NCBI GenBank assembly: GCA_035079385.1
Contig: JAVHKY010000029.1
Span: forward strand, 6,510,001-6,574,000
Direction: 5' to 3'
Source of the DNA: Aspidiotus rigidus
Taxonomy: Eukaryota > Arthropoda > Insecta > Hemiptera > Diaspididae
Length of the DNA: 64,000 nt
Every line of letters begins with the position of its first letter. Within the stretch, counting starts at the first letter, position 1. Both the position numbers and the translations under genes were made by a program. This document shows, one piece after another, positions 41,438 to 51,900 of this stretch. A model generated the notes under the pieces. It had not been told where the DNA came from. It searched no databases and worked only from the letters and a program-made list of their open reading frames with translations.

Positions 41438-41956
41438 TTATAGGGAGAATGACTGACCATATTTGCATTCGCCGATGATCCATTCCGGGTCGAACAAATA
41501 CTTGTACACGTCTTTATAATTCTTCCCTCTAATTCCTTCGCTTAATTTGAGTAGGTGGTTTTTCCATTTCGTGTGGCCTTTGTCTGATTGGAGCTTAAAT
41601 ATAAGCTCGAAATAATCTCGCAAATCAAGCTCGACCTGCGCGGCCCACATTACAATCGATGGCTTGTACACTGCCCTTAAGGTGTTCAGCGACATATGTG
41701 GAAATAACGCGCTTAAATCTTCATCAAATAGAGTATACGTTGTATGATTGTTCACCAAATGGTAGGCTTTACACAACTTGGCCTGTAATCCCAGATGTGA
41801 TGGGCATCGCTTCGGTGCACCTTCCACTCCAAATTTTCTGCGATACTGCGGATGATTTATGATTTGATCGCAGATACACATGGCCGCGCGCGATTTATTT
41901 TTTGACAAGGATTTCAATTTCATTGAAATCATCATGTATAAAGTGATGAGCGGCAT
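41438..41956 (-). CDS. Y2 gene, unit D (without the shared nonsense codon)
   Basis: About 172 codons from ATG 41954-41956. At the position of the stop in A-C it has Glu (KLSEGIRGKNYKDVYKYLFD), and it continues to CKYGQSFSL. Compared with the 26500-26935 sequence it is still truncated at the C-terminus. Best Y2 copy in the window. Confidence 0.5.
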   Translation of the reverse strand: MPLITLYMMISMKLKSLSKNKSRAAMCICDQIINHPQYRRKFGVEGAPKRCPSHLGLQAKLCKAYHLVNNHTTYTLFDEDLSALFPHMSLNTLRAVYKPSIVMWAAQVELDLRDYFELIFKLQSDKGHTKWKNHLLKLSEGIRGKNYKDVYKYLFDPEWIIGECKYGQSFSL

Positions 41957-42770
41957 AATGAAACACAAATACGAGACAAAAAAAATATAAAAGAACACAA
42001 AAAGGCAAAAAGAAAACGAATAAGAACGATCTTTTTCGACAAATCACCAACTCCGGGCACACGAAATAATTTCGAAACAACAGAATAGTAAAACATACAA
42101 AGTCGCAGCAAGGAGCTTTCTCGACGACAAAAGTAAGAGTGACGAGAACAGTAACTTTTTTTTTTTGGGGGGTGGCTTGGCGATTTTTACCTTTGGCCAT
42201 CTTCGGTTACATTTGATTGATGAAATTAAGGAAACCCATTACACGTGCACATAACTTCGCCTGTCTTAGTTATCTTCCCTTATACCTGTCTTTTTCATTT
42301 TCATATCGAGCAAACCGAGCAAAGGTATACGCAGAGCACCCCCCTTCTCCGGGTGTAAGCGTTGCACATTGTGGTGATCATGTCTTTTTGATCCTTTTTG
42401 CGCTTTTGAAATCTTGTTGATATTTGATTCGCGTGGTTCAGTCGTCACTGATATGGGTTTGTGTAGCAAGATTAAGAATGTAAAATGGATGATGATGATG
42501 ATGAATTGAATGCTCAGCAAAAGATGAGACCAAACATACCTTGGCGATACAAGATTCTCCAGTATGACAACAGTTTTCATATAAGATGATGGATCCCAAT
42601 AATTTTATTGAATCTTTTCTCCATTCTGACGACATGATATTTTTTAAATGTTCTATGCATGGATAATGCTGAAATTTTTACAAAATTAGGCCAAAGTCTT
42701 ACGCCGTTTTGACTCAAAACGAAAAAAATAAAGAAAAATAAAAGAATATAAAAAGAAAGGGAGGAAAGAG
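41957..42770. other. Unit-D specific spacer
   Basis: Starts with the usual Y leader (to about 42120), then unrelated DNA to 42770. Short frames on both strands here do not resemble any known protein. Confidence 0.4.
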
Positions 42771-43604
42771 TTATGCTACCTGATCCAATCGCAGTCGTTC
42801 AGAATTTGTTTTGTTGATGCGAGCTGGCTTTGTGGAATTCGGATCTGGAAAAGTCATGTTGCTGAATGGACCAATTGTCTGAAAATTATTAATTACACTA
42901 CACAAAAAAAAAAAAAATTGAAAAATCCAAATACGAACCGCGTCTCTACCCGCCCTATATGGGTTATTTGGAATACATTCCTCGATATCCGCATCCCGTG
43001 GCTCAGTTTCCCACCTTTCAATTATAAAGTCCATGACGGATTCGTGGAAAGCGGCTTCTCGCTTTGTTTTTAAATTTATCGAACGGGGGGATAAACTCAA
43101 CCACGGTAGACCTTCCTTTTTCTCCCACTTTAACGTGGACGAAAGGCCCGATAGCTCTAACAAACACCTCACAAATTTTTCGCCTGAGGAGGGCGTAGGC
43201 GCGCTTACTTTCGTGTAAACTGTTTGACTACCATTACAGTAGACAAACAGTTTCACGAAATTGATCAACCTCAGGTAAGGTGGCGGGGTCGGTTGAAACC
43301 CTAACACCTTAACATAAAACCCGTGTTGGGCGATGCCGGGCGCTTCGATAAAACCGAACCTCGGCAACAAGGGTTGATCGGGAGTAATCGCCTGCACAAT
43401 TTTAAATAATGGGTCCAAATAGGCTGCCATTACGAAAAATTGCGCCGGCAGATTATCTCTAACCTCCGATAACACTGAGCCCGGCTTGTTTATACATTGA
43501 AAAACATCGAGCGCCCTAACGAAATATCTTACATCCGGATGTATCGGTACGTATTCGTATACGGGAGCGGGTAGATTAGCACGATCAATACCTCGGAAAT
43601 TCAT
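42771..43604 (-). CDS. X gene, unit D
   Basis: ATG 43602-43604. Colinear with the other X copies up to the GRDAV block near 42935, then different sequence to the stop at 42771. Homology probably ends at a splice donor (GCG/GTTCGT) or a recombination point. It diverges from A-C at many positions (AITPDQPLLPRFGFIEAP, VRCLLELSGL) but the frame is intact, which suggests past constraint. Confidence 0.55.
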   Translation of the reverse strand: MNFRGIDRANLPAPVYEYVPIHPDVRYFVRALDVFQCINKPGSVLSEVRDNLPAQFFVMAAYLDPLFKIVQAITPDQPLLPRFGFIEAPGIAQHGFYVKVLGFQPTPPPYLRLINFVKLFVYCNGSQTVYTKVSAPTPSSGEKFVRCLLELSGLSSTLKWEKKEGLPWLSLSPRSINLKTKREAAFHESVMDFIIERWETEPRDADIEECIPNNPYRAGRDAVRIWIFQFFFFLCSVINNFQTIGPFSNMTFPDPNSTKPARINKTNSERLRLDQVA

Positions 43605-43639
43605 AATTGTTACTGCAAATTTGAATGCGACCACAACCG

Positions 43640-43706
43640 ATAAATCCAAACCTTGGCAGCGTGTGTTGTTCGGGGGTAACCGCCCGCACGATTTTAAATA
43701 ATGGGT
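43640..43706 (-). pseudogene. X gene fragment
   Basis: About 67 bp matching the region between the LDPLFKIV and FGFI blocks of X, ending abruptly at AATGGGTC, where the hairpin cluster begins. Confidence 0.5.
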
Positions 43707-43930
43707 CTTCTCAGCTGTCCTGAACCAGTCTAGACAGTGACCTCAGGTGTCAGCTGAGAAGAGAAAAATGTTGTTTAGTGGGAACATGTCCGGGGGAAGA
43801 CTCCTCTGCTGTTGTCCCTAGACAGTGGGTAGCAGGGAGTTGGAAGGAAATGTACAATTTGAAGTGTTAATTCCTTGGTCACCTCCTCCTCTAGCCCGAG
43901 ATTGCCTAGACAGTGGCTTCGAGGTTAGGG
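43707..43930. ncRNA. Cluster of three hairpins with identical 8-nt loop
   Basis: The decamer CTAGACAGTG occurs at 43730, 43818 and 43906, exactly 88 bp apart. Each TAGACAGT is closed by a different pair of triplets: GTC/GAC, CCC/GGG and GCC/GGC. Each lies at the tip of a longer stem. Stem 1 has perfect 11-bp outer arms (CTTCTCAGCTG at 43707-43717 and CAGCTGAGAAG at 43751-43761). Stem 2 pairs CTCCTCTGCT with AGCAGGGAG. Stem 3 is less regular. A conserved loop, changed stems and fixed spacing suggest structured RNA, perhaps a miRNA-like cluster or protein-binding hairpins. Strand is unknown. Confidence 0.45.
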
Positions 43931-44147
43931 GGAAGAGAGAAAAAGATTAAATATAAAATATACATAGTTACATGAAATGTGCCGCGCACAAATTGTCCAA
44001 GACAGGGGACTTTTGCGGGCATATACATATAATACATTGATATGAATAATAATATTATTGTGTATGATTAGTATAGTGCAACATCTTATTCTAAAGCTGA
44101 AATAGAAGTAAGAGAACGACTTATTAACGACAACTGCGAAACGATCT

Positions 44148-44798
44148 CTAAAATGAAAGCCATACAGATTCCAAGTCTTCATTTGAAAAACCAATACCGA
44201 CCGTATCGCGATGATTAACCTCGCTAATACTCATCGGTCTTCGCGCAACGTATCCCTGTTTGACACCTCCTAGATCCAGGCAGTGTACGGAGTCATATTT
44301 ATACTCAAATGTATCGAGGATCCATTCCGGGTCGAACAAATACTTGTACACGTCTTTATAATTCTTCCCTCTGATTCCTACGCTTAATTTGAGAAGGTGG
44401 TTTTTCCATTTTGTGTGGCCTTTGTGCGATTGGAGCTTAAATATAAACTCGAAATAATCTCGCAAATCGAGTTCAACCTCCGTAGCCCACATTACAATCG
44501 ATGGTTCATATACTGCCCTCAAGGTGTCTAGCAACATATGAGGGAACATCGCGGTCAAATCGTCGTCGAAAAGAGTGTAAGTTAAGTGATTATTCACTAG
44601 ATGGTATGCCTTACACAGCTTGGCCCGCAAACTTAGATGAATCGGGCAACGTCTCGGTGCGCCTTCCTCGCCGAAATCTCTGCGATATATGGGATTGTTA
44701 ATAATTTGATCGCAAATACATTGCGGACTGCGCCTTTGATTTTTGGTTAAACTTTTCAATTTCAACAAAATCATCATATACAAAGTGATGAAAGGCAT
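44148..44798 (-). CDS. Y1 gene, unit D (longest Y frame)
   Basis: 216 codons from ATG 44796-44798. Mosaic: the first part is like Y1 of A-C (QCICDQIINNPIYRRDF, TAMFPHM), while the middle resembles Y2 (FKLQSHKGHTKWKNHLLKL). After YDSVHCLDL it reads on (GGVKQGYVARR) where A-C have a stop caused by a short deletion. This suggests that D keeps the older reading frame. Function unknown. Confidence 0.5.
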   Translation of the reverse strand: MPFITLYMMILLKLKSLTKNQRRSPQCICDQIINNPIYRRDFGEEGAPRRCPIHLSLRAKLCKAYHLVNNHLTYTLFDDDLTAMFPHMLLDTLRAVYEPSIVMWATEVELDLRDYFEFIFKLQSHKGHTKWKNHLLKLSVGIRGKNYKDVYKYLFDPEWILDTFEYKYDSVHCLDLGGVKQGYVARRPMSISEVNHRDTVGIGFSNEDLESVWLSF

Positions 44799-47212
44799 AA
44801 TGAAACACAAATACGAGACCCCCAAATTGGGGATGGAATTGCTATGATTTTTCACTAGGCGCAGGGACGCTTCAGAGACTTACCTTGAGATTCCTGCACT
44901 GGAAAGGGTTACCCTGCGTCCAGTAATACTAATTTGGTGGCGGAGCACGTAGCATAGCTGGGCCTGTGCAGAAGGGGCATCTTCTCATATGCTACTTTAT
45001 ATCCTACTAACGTGTATAGCGTGATCAACATATTTAAAAAAAAACGAGTAAAATTAAAGCAATAAAAACGAAAATCGAATAAGAACGAATGACATTTGAG
45101 AAATAAAAAAAGTCCACCGGGGGTCTATGATAAGACAACCCTACGTGACACGAACAAAAAATATAATAATTGTTTTCAAAAATTTAACAATGGAAAAAAA
45201 GAACATGATGAAAATTGAGAAAATAAAAGTAAGAAAAAAATTTAACAAAAAAAAAAAAAAGAAAAAAGAGAAAACAACTAGCATGAAACAACAAAATTAC
45301 AGCGATCGTGAAATTTTTGACGGTGTCTGGTCTTTCAAACAATAATTAAAGAATGTATAGGCACTTACAAATAAACAGAAGGTGGAATTACAAATGAGAT
45401 AACTTTGTATCCCGGCAACTGGTTCGTCAAATGGAAATTCATCATCTCCTTTACAATGAACGAGGAAAATGTTGTTGAATTTTCCATTTTTTAACAGTCT
45501 GTTGACAAAATTGAGAGGAAAAAATAAAAGTTATTTATAGCGAAGAAATTATTTTAGAGACCTGCTAATGCAATATCTTTTTCCACTAGGAAAACTTATA
45601 AAATGAAAATAACCAAGACTTTCTCATGGAGAATGGTCAACGACGTCTTCAGTTTTATTTGAGAAAATAAGACGGAAGCTCATTCCCACTTTCTCAAAAA
45701 AACCAGTGGTTGCGAACAAGTTTATTTTATATAATTTCATGTTCCAGACTGGTGGTAAGCTTGTTCAGTGCAAAGGTAGGATCTTGACTATCTAAATTTT
45801 GCGAGAATAGTACAAGTCATTGAAAGCGTGTTTGAGACCCAGTATTTCTCTTTGGTTTTAATATTCTTTTTCTCTCTCATGGCCACTTATATTGCGTGCA
45901 CTTTTCCAAAAGAATATTCTTTTCATAATTACTCCCAACCAACTGCACACATTAGGTGTTCCCCTCATTTATTGATCTCTTCAAATTCACCTTGTTGTTC
46001 CAGTAATTTTTAAATTTTTTATAATATTGTAAGAGGCTTTATTATTTTAATGAACAAAGAAATTATGCAAAACCGACTATGAAGATTGATGTTTCCAATA
46101 ATGTAGATTTTTAAATTTTCTTTTGAAGCTTATTATGCATTATTATTGGTCGCTATTTTTTAGAAAATAATAGATTAGTCTTATGGAATGAGAAATTTTT
46201 ATATCACACCTTTGGAATTTTTTTTATTGGGATTCATGTCAATATTTGGTATTGTTATGATCAAAATTATCCGTTCCTCTAATTTTAAAATCTAACCTTT
46301 TGTACTATGATTTTTAATGTAATCTGAATTTCTGTTATTCATATATTTTGCAGCATTATCATAGTTTTGTATTTATAACACCTATCTCTTACTTATATAC
46401 TGTATCATTATAAGATATTCACATATATTTGTCATGTGTATGATAATACTTTGTTTGAATAAAAATTTTAAAAAACGTGTCTGTTTGTTGCTTTATTGTT
46501 CAAAACTTGAAAATAAAATAATAAAATAACCCTCTTCCCACCTTACAAAGTACCATCAATCTTGCCCTAAAAATGAAAGAAAACACGGTACGGACATGCA
46601 CTAATTTTCACATCTACTTTACAAGTAAATGAAAAGTAGTGCATGTCCGTACCGTGTTTTTGGCGTGTAACATGGACCACACAATTTCAATTGCCCTAAA
46701 AATTTAATACAGGAATTTACATAGCAAAACTGACCAAAAATTTTAGGATTGTAATTCACCATAAAGGTTACAACAAATTTGATGAATAAATTTAGGAAAA
46801 AAGAACCCATGTAGATGAGAATTTTCGTTGCTTTCTCTGTCAAATTGTCTGGATTTGTAAAGAGCATTCTTGATAATGAACAACATTCTCAAGTAAAAAC
46901 AAATTACTTTTTGGTCTCTTTTTTGTTTATATCTTGCTATGAACTCCTCTCCATGAAATCTGAAAAAAATAGGTACATCCCGTAGTGCTGTGTAGTTGGC
47001 AGATTATTTTCAAAATTTTGGCCAAAGATGAAATCCCAGCTATGCTTTACTTTTAGATTTTTTTATGAAAGGTGAGTATAAATGACTGCAACAGAAAGCG
47101 CTGTTGAGTGCAGAATTCAACTGTGAAAAAATGAAATCATTGATGATGAAGAATCATGAAGGAATTTGTCCAAGGTGGTGGAATAGGTGGAAACTGCCGG
47201 AGAGACTTCTGA
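44799..47212. other. Intergenic region
   Basis: The first 200 bp have a different, more GC-rich composition and a donor-like CAAGGTAAGT on the minus strand near 44880, possibly a leader exon of Y1-D. Then comes AT-rich DNA with a Lys-codon-rich A stretch (45180-45290) and an AATAAA near 46459. No convincing gene. Confidence 0.4.
46580..46660. repeat. Large perfect palindrome
   Basis: Arms of 23 bp (46580-46602 and 46638-46660) are exact inverse complements, with a 35-bp spacer. MITE-like, no coding content. Confidence 0.7.
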
Positions 47213-48636
47213 CAATACCACCTAAAGAGAAGGCCTGGACACTGAACGTGAAAACAACGATGACGTCACGCTCCGCAGTCCATTCTCGTACATTGCGTAT
47301 ATGGAGAAAACACGTTTTTTTTACTTCATTTAAAGATAACTCTATAAATACTAATTTTAACAAAAAATCACAAGAGACAAAATATGTTCTCCATAAAATT
47401 TTCTTTCTAGTCGTCAAATTGTCATAATTTTAGCATTAACGTACGCGTCTTATTTTCTTTATTACCGAAAATGCGCCGAGAAACGCACATCGTATGAAAT
47501 TTGCGTTTCTCGGCGCATTTTTGGAAATAGAGAAAATAAGACGCGTGTCGAAAATGTCGAAAAGTCTGTTTACTTCATTTTCAACTTCGATTCATCGAAA
47601 TCTATAGTATTCATTATGAAACATAGTCATTAGAATTTCCAAATTTCCCCTTCGTGGGGCCCGGAGTGTCGAAACTTTTCGACTTTGATAAATCAAAATT
47701 CGTAATGCATTCGAAATTTAATTGGCTGAGAAAGTTCCGTTCAGTTCATTGACCTACAACTCTGCTTTACGCCTTGCCTGGCATTTCATATTTTCGGAGA
47801 GAGAATATTTCGGTTCGGGAAAGAAAGTTACTCGAGTTCAATTTGTACAGAGAGATTACCGCATTCAATTCCGTATTCAATTTATATCTCGAGATTTTGC
47901 ATCAATCAAGAAGAGTTTCGTACCAGGCAAGGCAAGGCAGATATAGAGAAATGGATGGTGAAAATGTAGAATCTTCTGCAAATCAAGTACGTGAAAATCG
48001 TATATTAGTATACCGTCTAGCGAATCCTCGAACGAACCGAACTTTCTCAATCGACAATCTAGGTCTTAAGACGATGCTCTTACTTTCCATTAGCGCAAAT
48101 GCGCTCCTTTGTGATTAAGCTAGATATTGCGTAGCGAATATTTTACGACTTCTTATACTAAGGGTAGACTTCGATTTGCCCGCAGGTTTTCAAGAACACA
48201 GAATCTAGACCGATGAGAAAATGTAATCTGACGCGTTATAACTTTATATATAATAGATATTTCAATAAACGTTCGTTCGAGGATATGTATTCTTAATTAC
48301 GTTAGAACGTAGATCGTTGTAGGCATAAAAGTCCATTCATCCCTACGAGAAAGTATTAAGTCATCCACGATCCGCAACAAAACAATCGTGAAACTGATTC
48401 GCGATTACGTTAATGCTAAAATTATGACAATTTGACGACTAGAAAGAAAATTTTATGGAGAACATATTTTGTCTCTTGTGATTTTTTGTTAAAATTAGTA
48501 TTTATCGAGTTATCTTTAAATGAAGTAAAAAAAACGTGTTTTCTCCATATACGCAATGTATGAGAATGGACTGCGGAGCGTGACGTCATCGTTGTTTTCA
48601 CGTTCAGTGTCCAGGCCTTCTCTTTAGGTGGTATTG
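47213..48636. mobile_element. 1.4-kb fold-back transposon with 7-bp target duplication
   Basis: Arms of about 230 bp (47213-47443 and 48407-48636) are nearly identical inverse complements, starting CAATACCACC. The flanks are CTTCTGA on both sides (47206-47212 and 48637-48643), a clean 7-bp duplication. The internal ~960 bp have no recognisable transposase, so the element is non-autonomous. The frames in the two arms are the same sequence read twice and should not be called genes. Confidence 0.8.
47443..47546. repeat. Palindrome inside the fold-back element
   Basis: Imperfect arms of about 45 bp (from ACGCGTCTTATTTTC to TGCGCCGAGAAACGCA and its inverse) directly inside the left arm; probably a nested MITE. 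Confidence 0.65.
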
Positions 48637-48643
48637 CTTCTGA

Positions 48644-49300
48644 CGTCATTGGTACTTTAACAAAAATAGTTCTCTCAGATTTTTTTTTCAGAGGATACGC
48701 AAGAAAATTGACTTTTCCTTCCCAATATCTTTGTCTGCAGCCAACTGTTGAAGAACACGACACGGTAAGTCATGAATGGAGCAAGAATTCTTCAGCTTTT
48801 TAACATTTGTGTTTATGATTATGACAATTGAGTACTTGGTGAAGTCAGACATATTGCAGGATAGCCGACTATTTCAAATTTGTTCAAAGACCCTCAAGTA
48901 CGGCAGAGCCCTCTCTCTGATACCAATGATGACCTTTGAAAACTTTCCATGTTCCTAAATAGTTACATTCAAGCTTCCACCTCCTTGGAAGTACGTTGAA
49001 ATTTTCATATTATATTATACAAAGTGGTTGTTATGTAGGTCATGAGTTCTGCAACGGAGTTGAACGAGGGGTGGCAGAGAACCTGTTTTATAGGACTTGA
49101 AAATGTAGTCAGATTGTGTCGTCACAGGCACAGACTTTGAAGCTATATATGATGAAAGGGTAACTTGAAAAAATTAGGATACTGTTGCAAATTTCGCAAC
49201 AGCGAGCGGGGAACATGCAAGACCCTCATACCACTGTGGAAGGTCTAACCCCTTCAATGAGCCTGATATGCAACCCCACTCTTCCAAGGTACTCCTTAAA
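48644..49300. other. Intergenic region
   Basis: No gene recognised. Confidence 0.4.
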
Positions 49301-50360
49301 ACAGGTTCTCTGTCCCCTCGTTCCTTCTATCATATTAGCCTCGAGAGTAGAAATTTTCCCAAGTCCCCCTCCTATCATATACAGCTCAAAAGTCGAAATT
49401 TCAACAAGGAACCTGTTTTATGAGGGGTTTTTGAGAAAATTGCCGTACGCCGTCCGGCAAAAAACTTTGAAAAACGACGGCTTCCTTAACGAAGTTAAAC
49501 GAGGAACGCAGGGAACCTGTTTTATGAGTCAAATAGGATTTGGTATTGAAAATTCAAGGAAGCCTAGACCTAGATAAAGCTAGTATAAAGAAGGCCTAGA
49601 CGTAAAATAAGCCTAGTATAATGTAGTTTGAAAATATATGACTCGAGAGTCGAAATTTTTGTAAGTCCCCCTCCTATCATATGTAGCTCGAGAGTCGAAA
49701 TTTTTTCCAAGTCCCTCTCCTATCATATATGGCTCAAGAGTCGAAATTTTTCCAAGTCCCTCTCCAATCATATATAGCTCAAGAGTCGAAATTTTAATTT
49801 CTAAGTCCCTCTCCTATCATATATGGCTCGAGAGTCGAAATTTCGACACTCGAGCCATATATGACAGGAGGGGGACTTGTAAAAAATTTTTCCAAGTCCC
49901 TCTCCTATCATATATAGCTCAAGAGTCGAAATTTTAATTTCTAAGTCCCTCTCCTATCATATATAGCTCGAGAGTCGAAATTTTTCCAAGTCCCTCTCCT
50001 ATCATATATGGCTCGAGAGTCGAAATTTCGACACTCGAGCCATATATGACAGGAGGAGGACTTGGAAAAAAATTTTTCCAAGTCCCTCTCCTATCATATA
50101 TGGCTCGAGGGTCGAAATTTTTCTAAGTCCCTTTCCTATCATATATAGCTCAAGAGTCGAAAATTTAATTTCTAAGTCCCTCTATCAGGTCGAAATTTTT
50201 CTAAGTCCCTCTCCTATCATATATGGCTCGAGGGTCGAAATTTTTCCAAGTTTTTCACTGGACTGCGCACGGCAGATTTCTCAAATAGCCCCCCATAAAA
50301 CAGGTTCCCTGTTAAAATTTTGACTCTCGAGCTATATATGATGAGAAACTTTGATAATGG
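49300..50360. repeat. Tandem/dispersed repeat array (GAGAGTCGAAATTTT family)
   Basis: A short unit (AAGTCCCTCTCCTATCATA, TAGCTCGAGAGTCGAAATTT) is repeated more than ten times, partly in inverted orientation (near 49850 and 50035). Associated blocks such as CAGGGAACCTGTTTTATGAG also recur. Further copies lie at 50650-50830, 51530-51900, 54770-55000 and 59280-59560. Confidence 0.8.
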
Positions 50361-50828
50361 CTTTTTAGCCGAAAGCTGGCTCAGCCTGCATTATTTTAAT
50401 GTTTATACGGTTGTAAATTCATTCGGATTAATAAATTTGTTCTTTTTGGATAATTTATTTTTTCATCTTTGTTATCAGTATGTGCCGTAATTTAGAAGGA
50501 AGGATTAATTCTATAAACTTAACAAAGTTAAGCGAGGAACGCAGGGAACCTGTTTTATGAGTCATATGGGATTTGGTATTGAGAATTCAAGGAAGCCTAG
50601 ATCTAGGTGAAGCTAGTATAATGAAGGCCTAGACCTACTATAAGCCTAGTATAATATAGTTCAATTGTCCAAATTTTTTTCAATTTTCTAGCTATATGTA
50701 TATGATAGAAGGGGGACTTGGAAAAATTCCTATCATACATGGCTCGAGAGTCGAAATTTTTCTGCTTTTTGTTGGAAGGTGCACGGCAAATTTCTCAAAA
50801 AGCCCCCCATACAACAGTTTCCCTGTTA

Positions 50829-51345
50829 ATATAGCTTTCAACAGCCTACAACAATAGAGTCTACTACTGAATGATATTATAAGTAAGTATGGGTTGCGTG
50901 AGTGAATCAAAAAAGGTAAAAATTGAATCTAAACTTGATATCTGCAGAGAATCGTTACTTCATACCCTTTTAATCCCATATTTTATTGTGTGTTTGTGTG
51001 CGTGTGTCAGCAACCTGTATGTGTAAAATATGCTATTTAACGTTATTCTCCACTTCGATAGTTAAATCTACTCATTACTACGTTTTTACCTTTAGAGTTT
51101 AAAAGGTATTATGTCCATTTTCACCTTTTAAAAAGCATATTTTACACATACAGGCTGCTGACACACTCACACAAACACACAATAAAATATGGGATTAAAA
51201 GGGTATGAAGTAACAATTCTTTGCAGGTATCATGTTTCGATTCAATTTTTACCTTTTTTGATTCACTCACGCAACCCATACTTACTTATAATATCATTCA
51301 GTAGTAGACTCTATTGTTGAAGGCTGTTGAAAGTTATATTTTGTT
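50829..51345. repeat. Long inverted repeat
   Basis: About 210 bp at 50829-51040 and its inverse complement at 51125-51345, at roughly 95% identity. Each arm holds TATGTGTAAAATATGC and GGTTGCGTGAGTGAATC blocks. Part of one arm is repeated again at 51340-51480. Confidence 0.7.
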
Positions 51346-51529
51346 GTGTACTTGTGTGTGTGTCAGCAGCCTGTATGTGTAAAATATGCTTTTTAAAAGG
51401 TGAAAATGGACATAATACTTTTTCAATTCTGGAGATAAAACGGTATCCATTTTCACCTTTAAACAGCATATTTTACCCATACCACTATAAGCCTAGTACA
51501 TATAATATAGTTTGAGAGTTTAAATTTTT

Positions 51530-51900
51530 CTCGAATCTCCAGCTATATATGATAGCTCAAGAGCCGAAATTTTTCCAGGTTTTTTGCTGGACTGCGCACG
51601 GCAAATTTCTCAAAAAGCCCCCCATAAAACAGGTTCCCTGTTGAAAATATACAGCTCGGGGTCGAAATTTTTGTAAGTTCCTCTCCTCTCATATATACAA
51701 ATAACTCGAGAGTGGAAATTTTAACAGGGAATCTATTTTATGGGATGGTATTTGAGAAAATCCTCATGCGCCGTGTGCCGTCCGGCAAAAAACTTGAAAA
51801 AATATCAACTTGAGGTTTATACAATAGGAGTGGGACTTGAAAAAATATCAACTCTCGAGCTACCATATATGATACAAGGGGGACTTGAAAAAAAATTCTG
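51530..51900. repeat. Further copies of the GAGAGTCGAAATTTT repeat family
   Basis: Several degenerate units including the block that precedes CCCCCCATAAAACAGG. Confidence 0.6.

Larger units (their letters stand above)
41431..44810. repeat. Partial, diverged unit D
   Basis: Begins like the other units (Y2) but then carries unrelated DNA (41957-42770), X, an X fragment, a hairpin cluster and a Y1. There is no integrase and no LxCxE gene. Sequence divergence from A-C is clearly greater than among A-C. Confidence 0.75.

Noticed and set aside
44820..45000. Possible spliceosomal snRNA
   Set aside because: The more GC-rich block with a GGTAAGT-like site was compared by memory with U1, U2 and U4. 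No conserved core matched.
26840..45000. Plus-strand 67-125 codon frames repeated in each array unit
   Set aside because: Exact antisense shadows of Y and X genes, repeated because the unit is repeated.
45127..45345. Lysine-rich 72-codon frame
   Set aside because: Encoded by an A-rich run; no support beyond being open.
47722..48118. Overlapping frames in the centre of the fold-back element
   Set aside because: No transposase motif; overlapping frames without codon bias.
47104..48763. Two similar 'proteins' of about 110 residues
   Set aside because: They are the same inverted-repeat arm of a fold-back element read from both sides.
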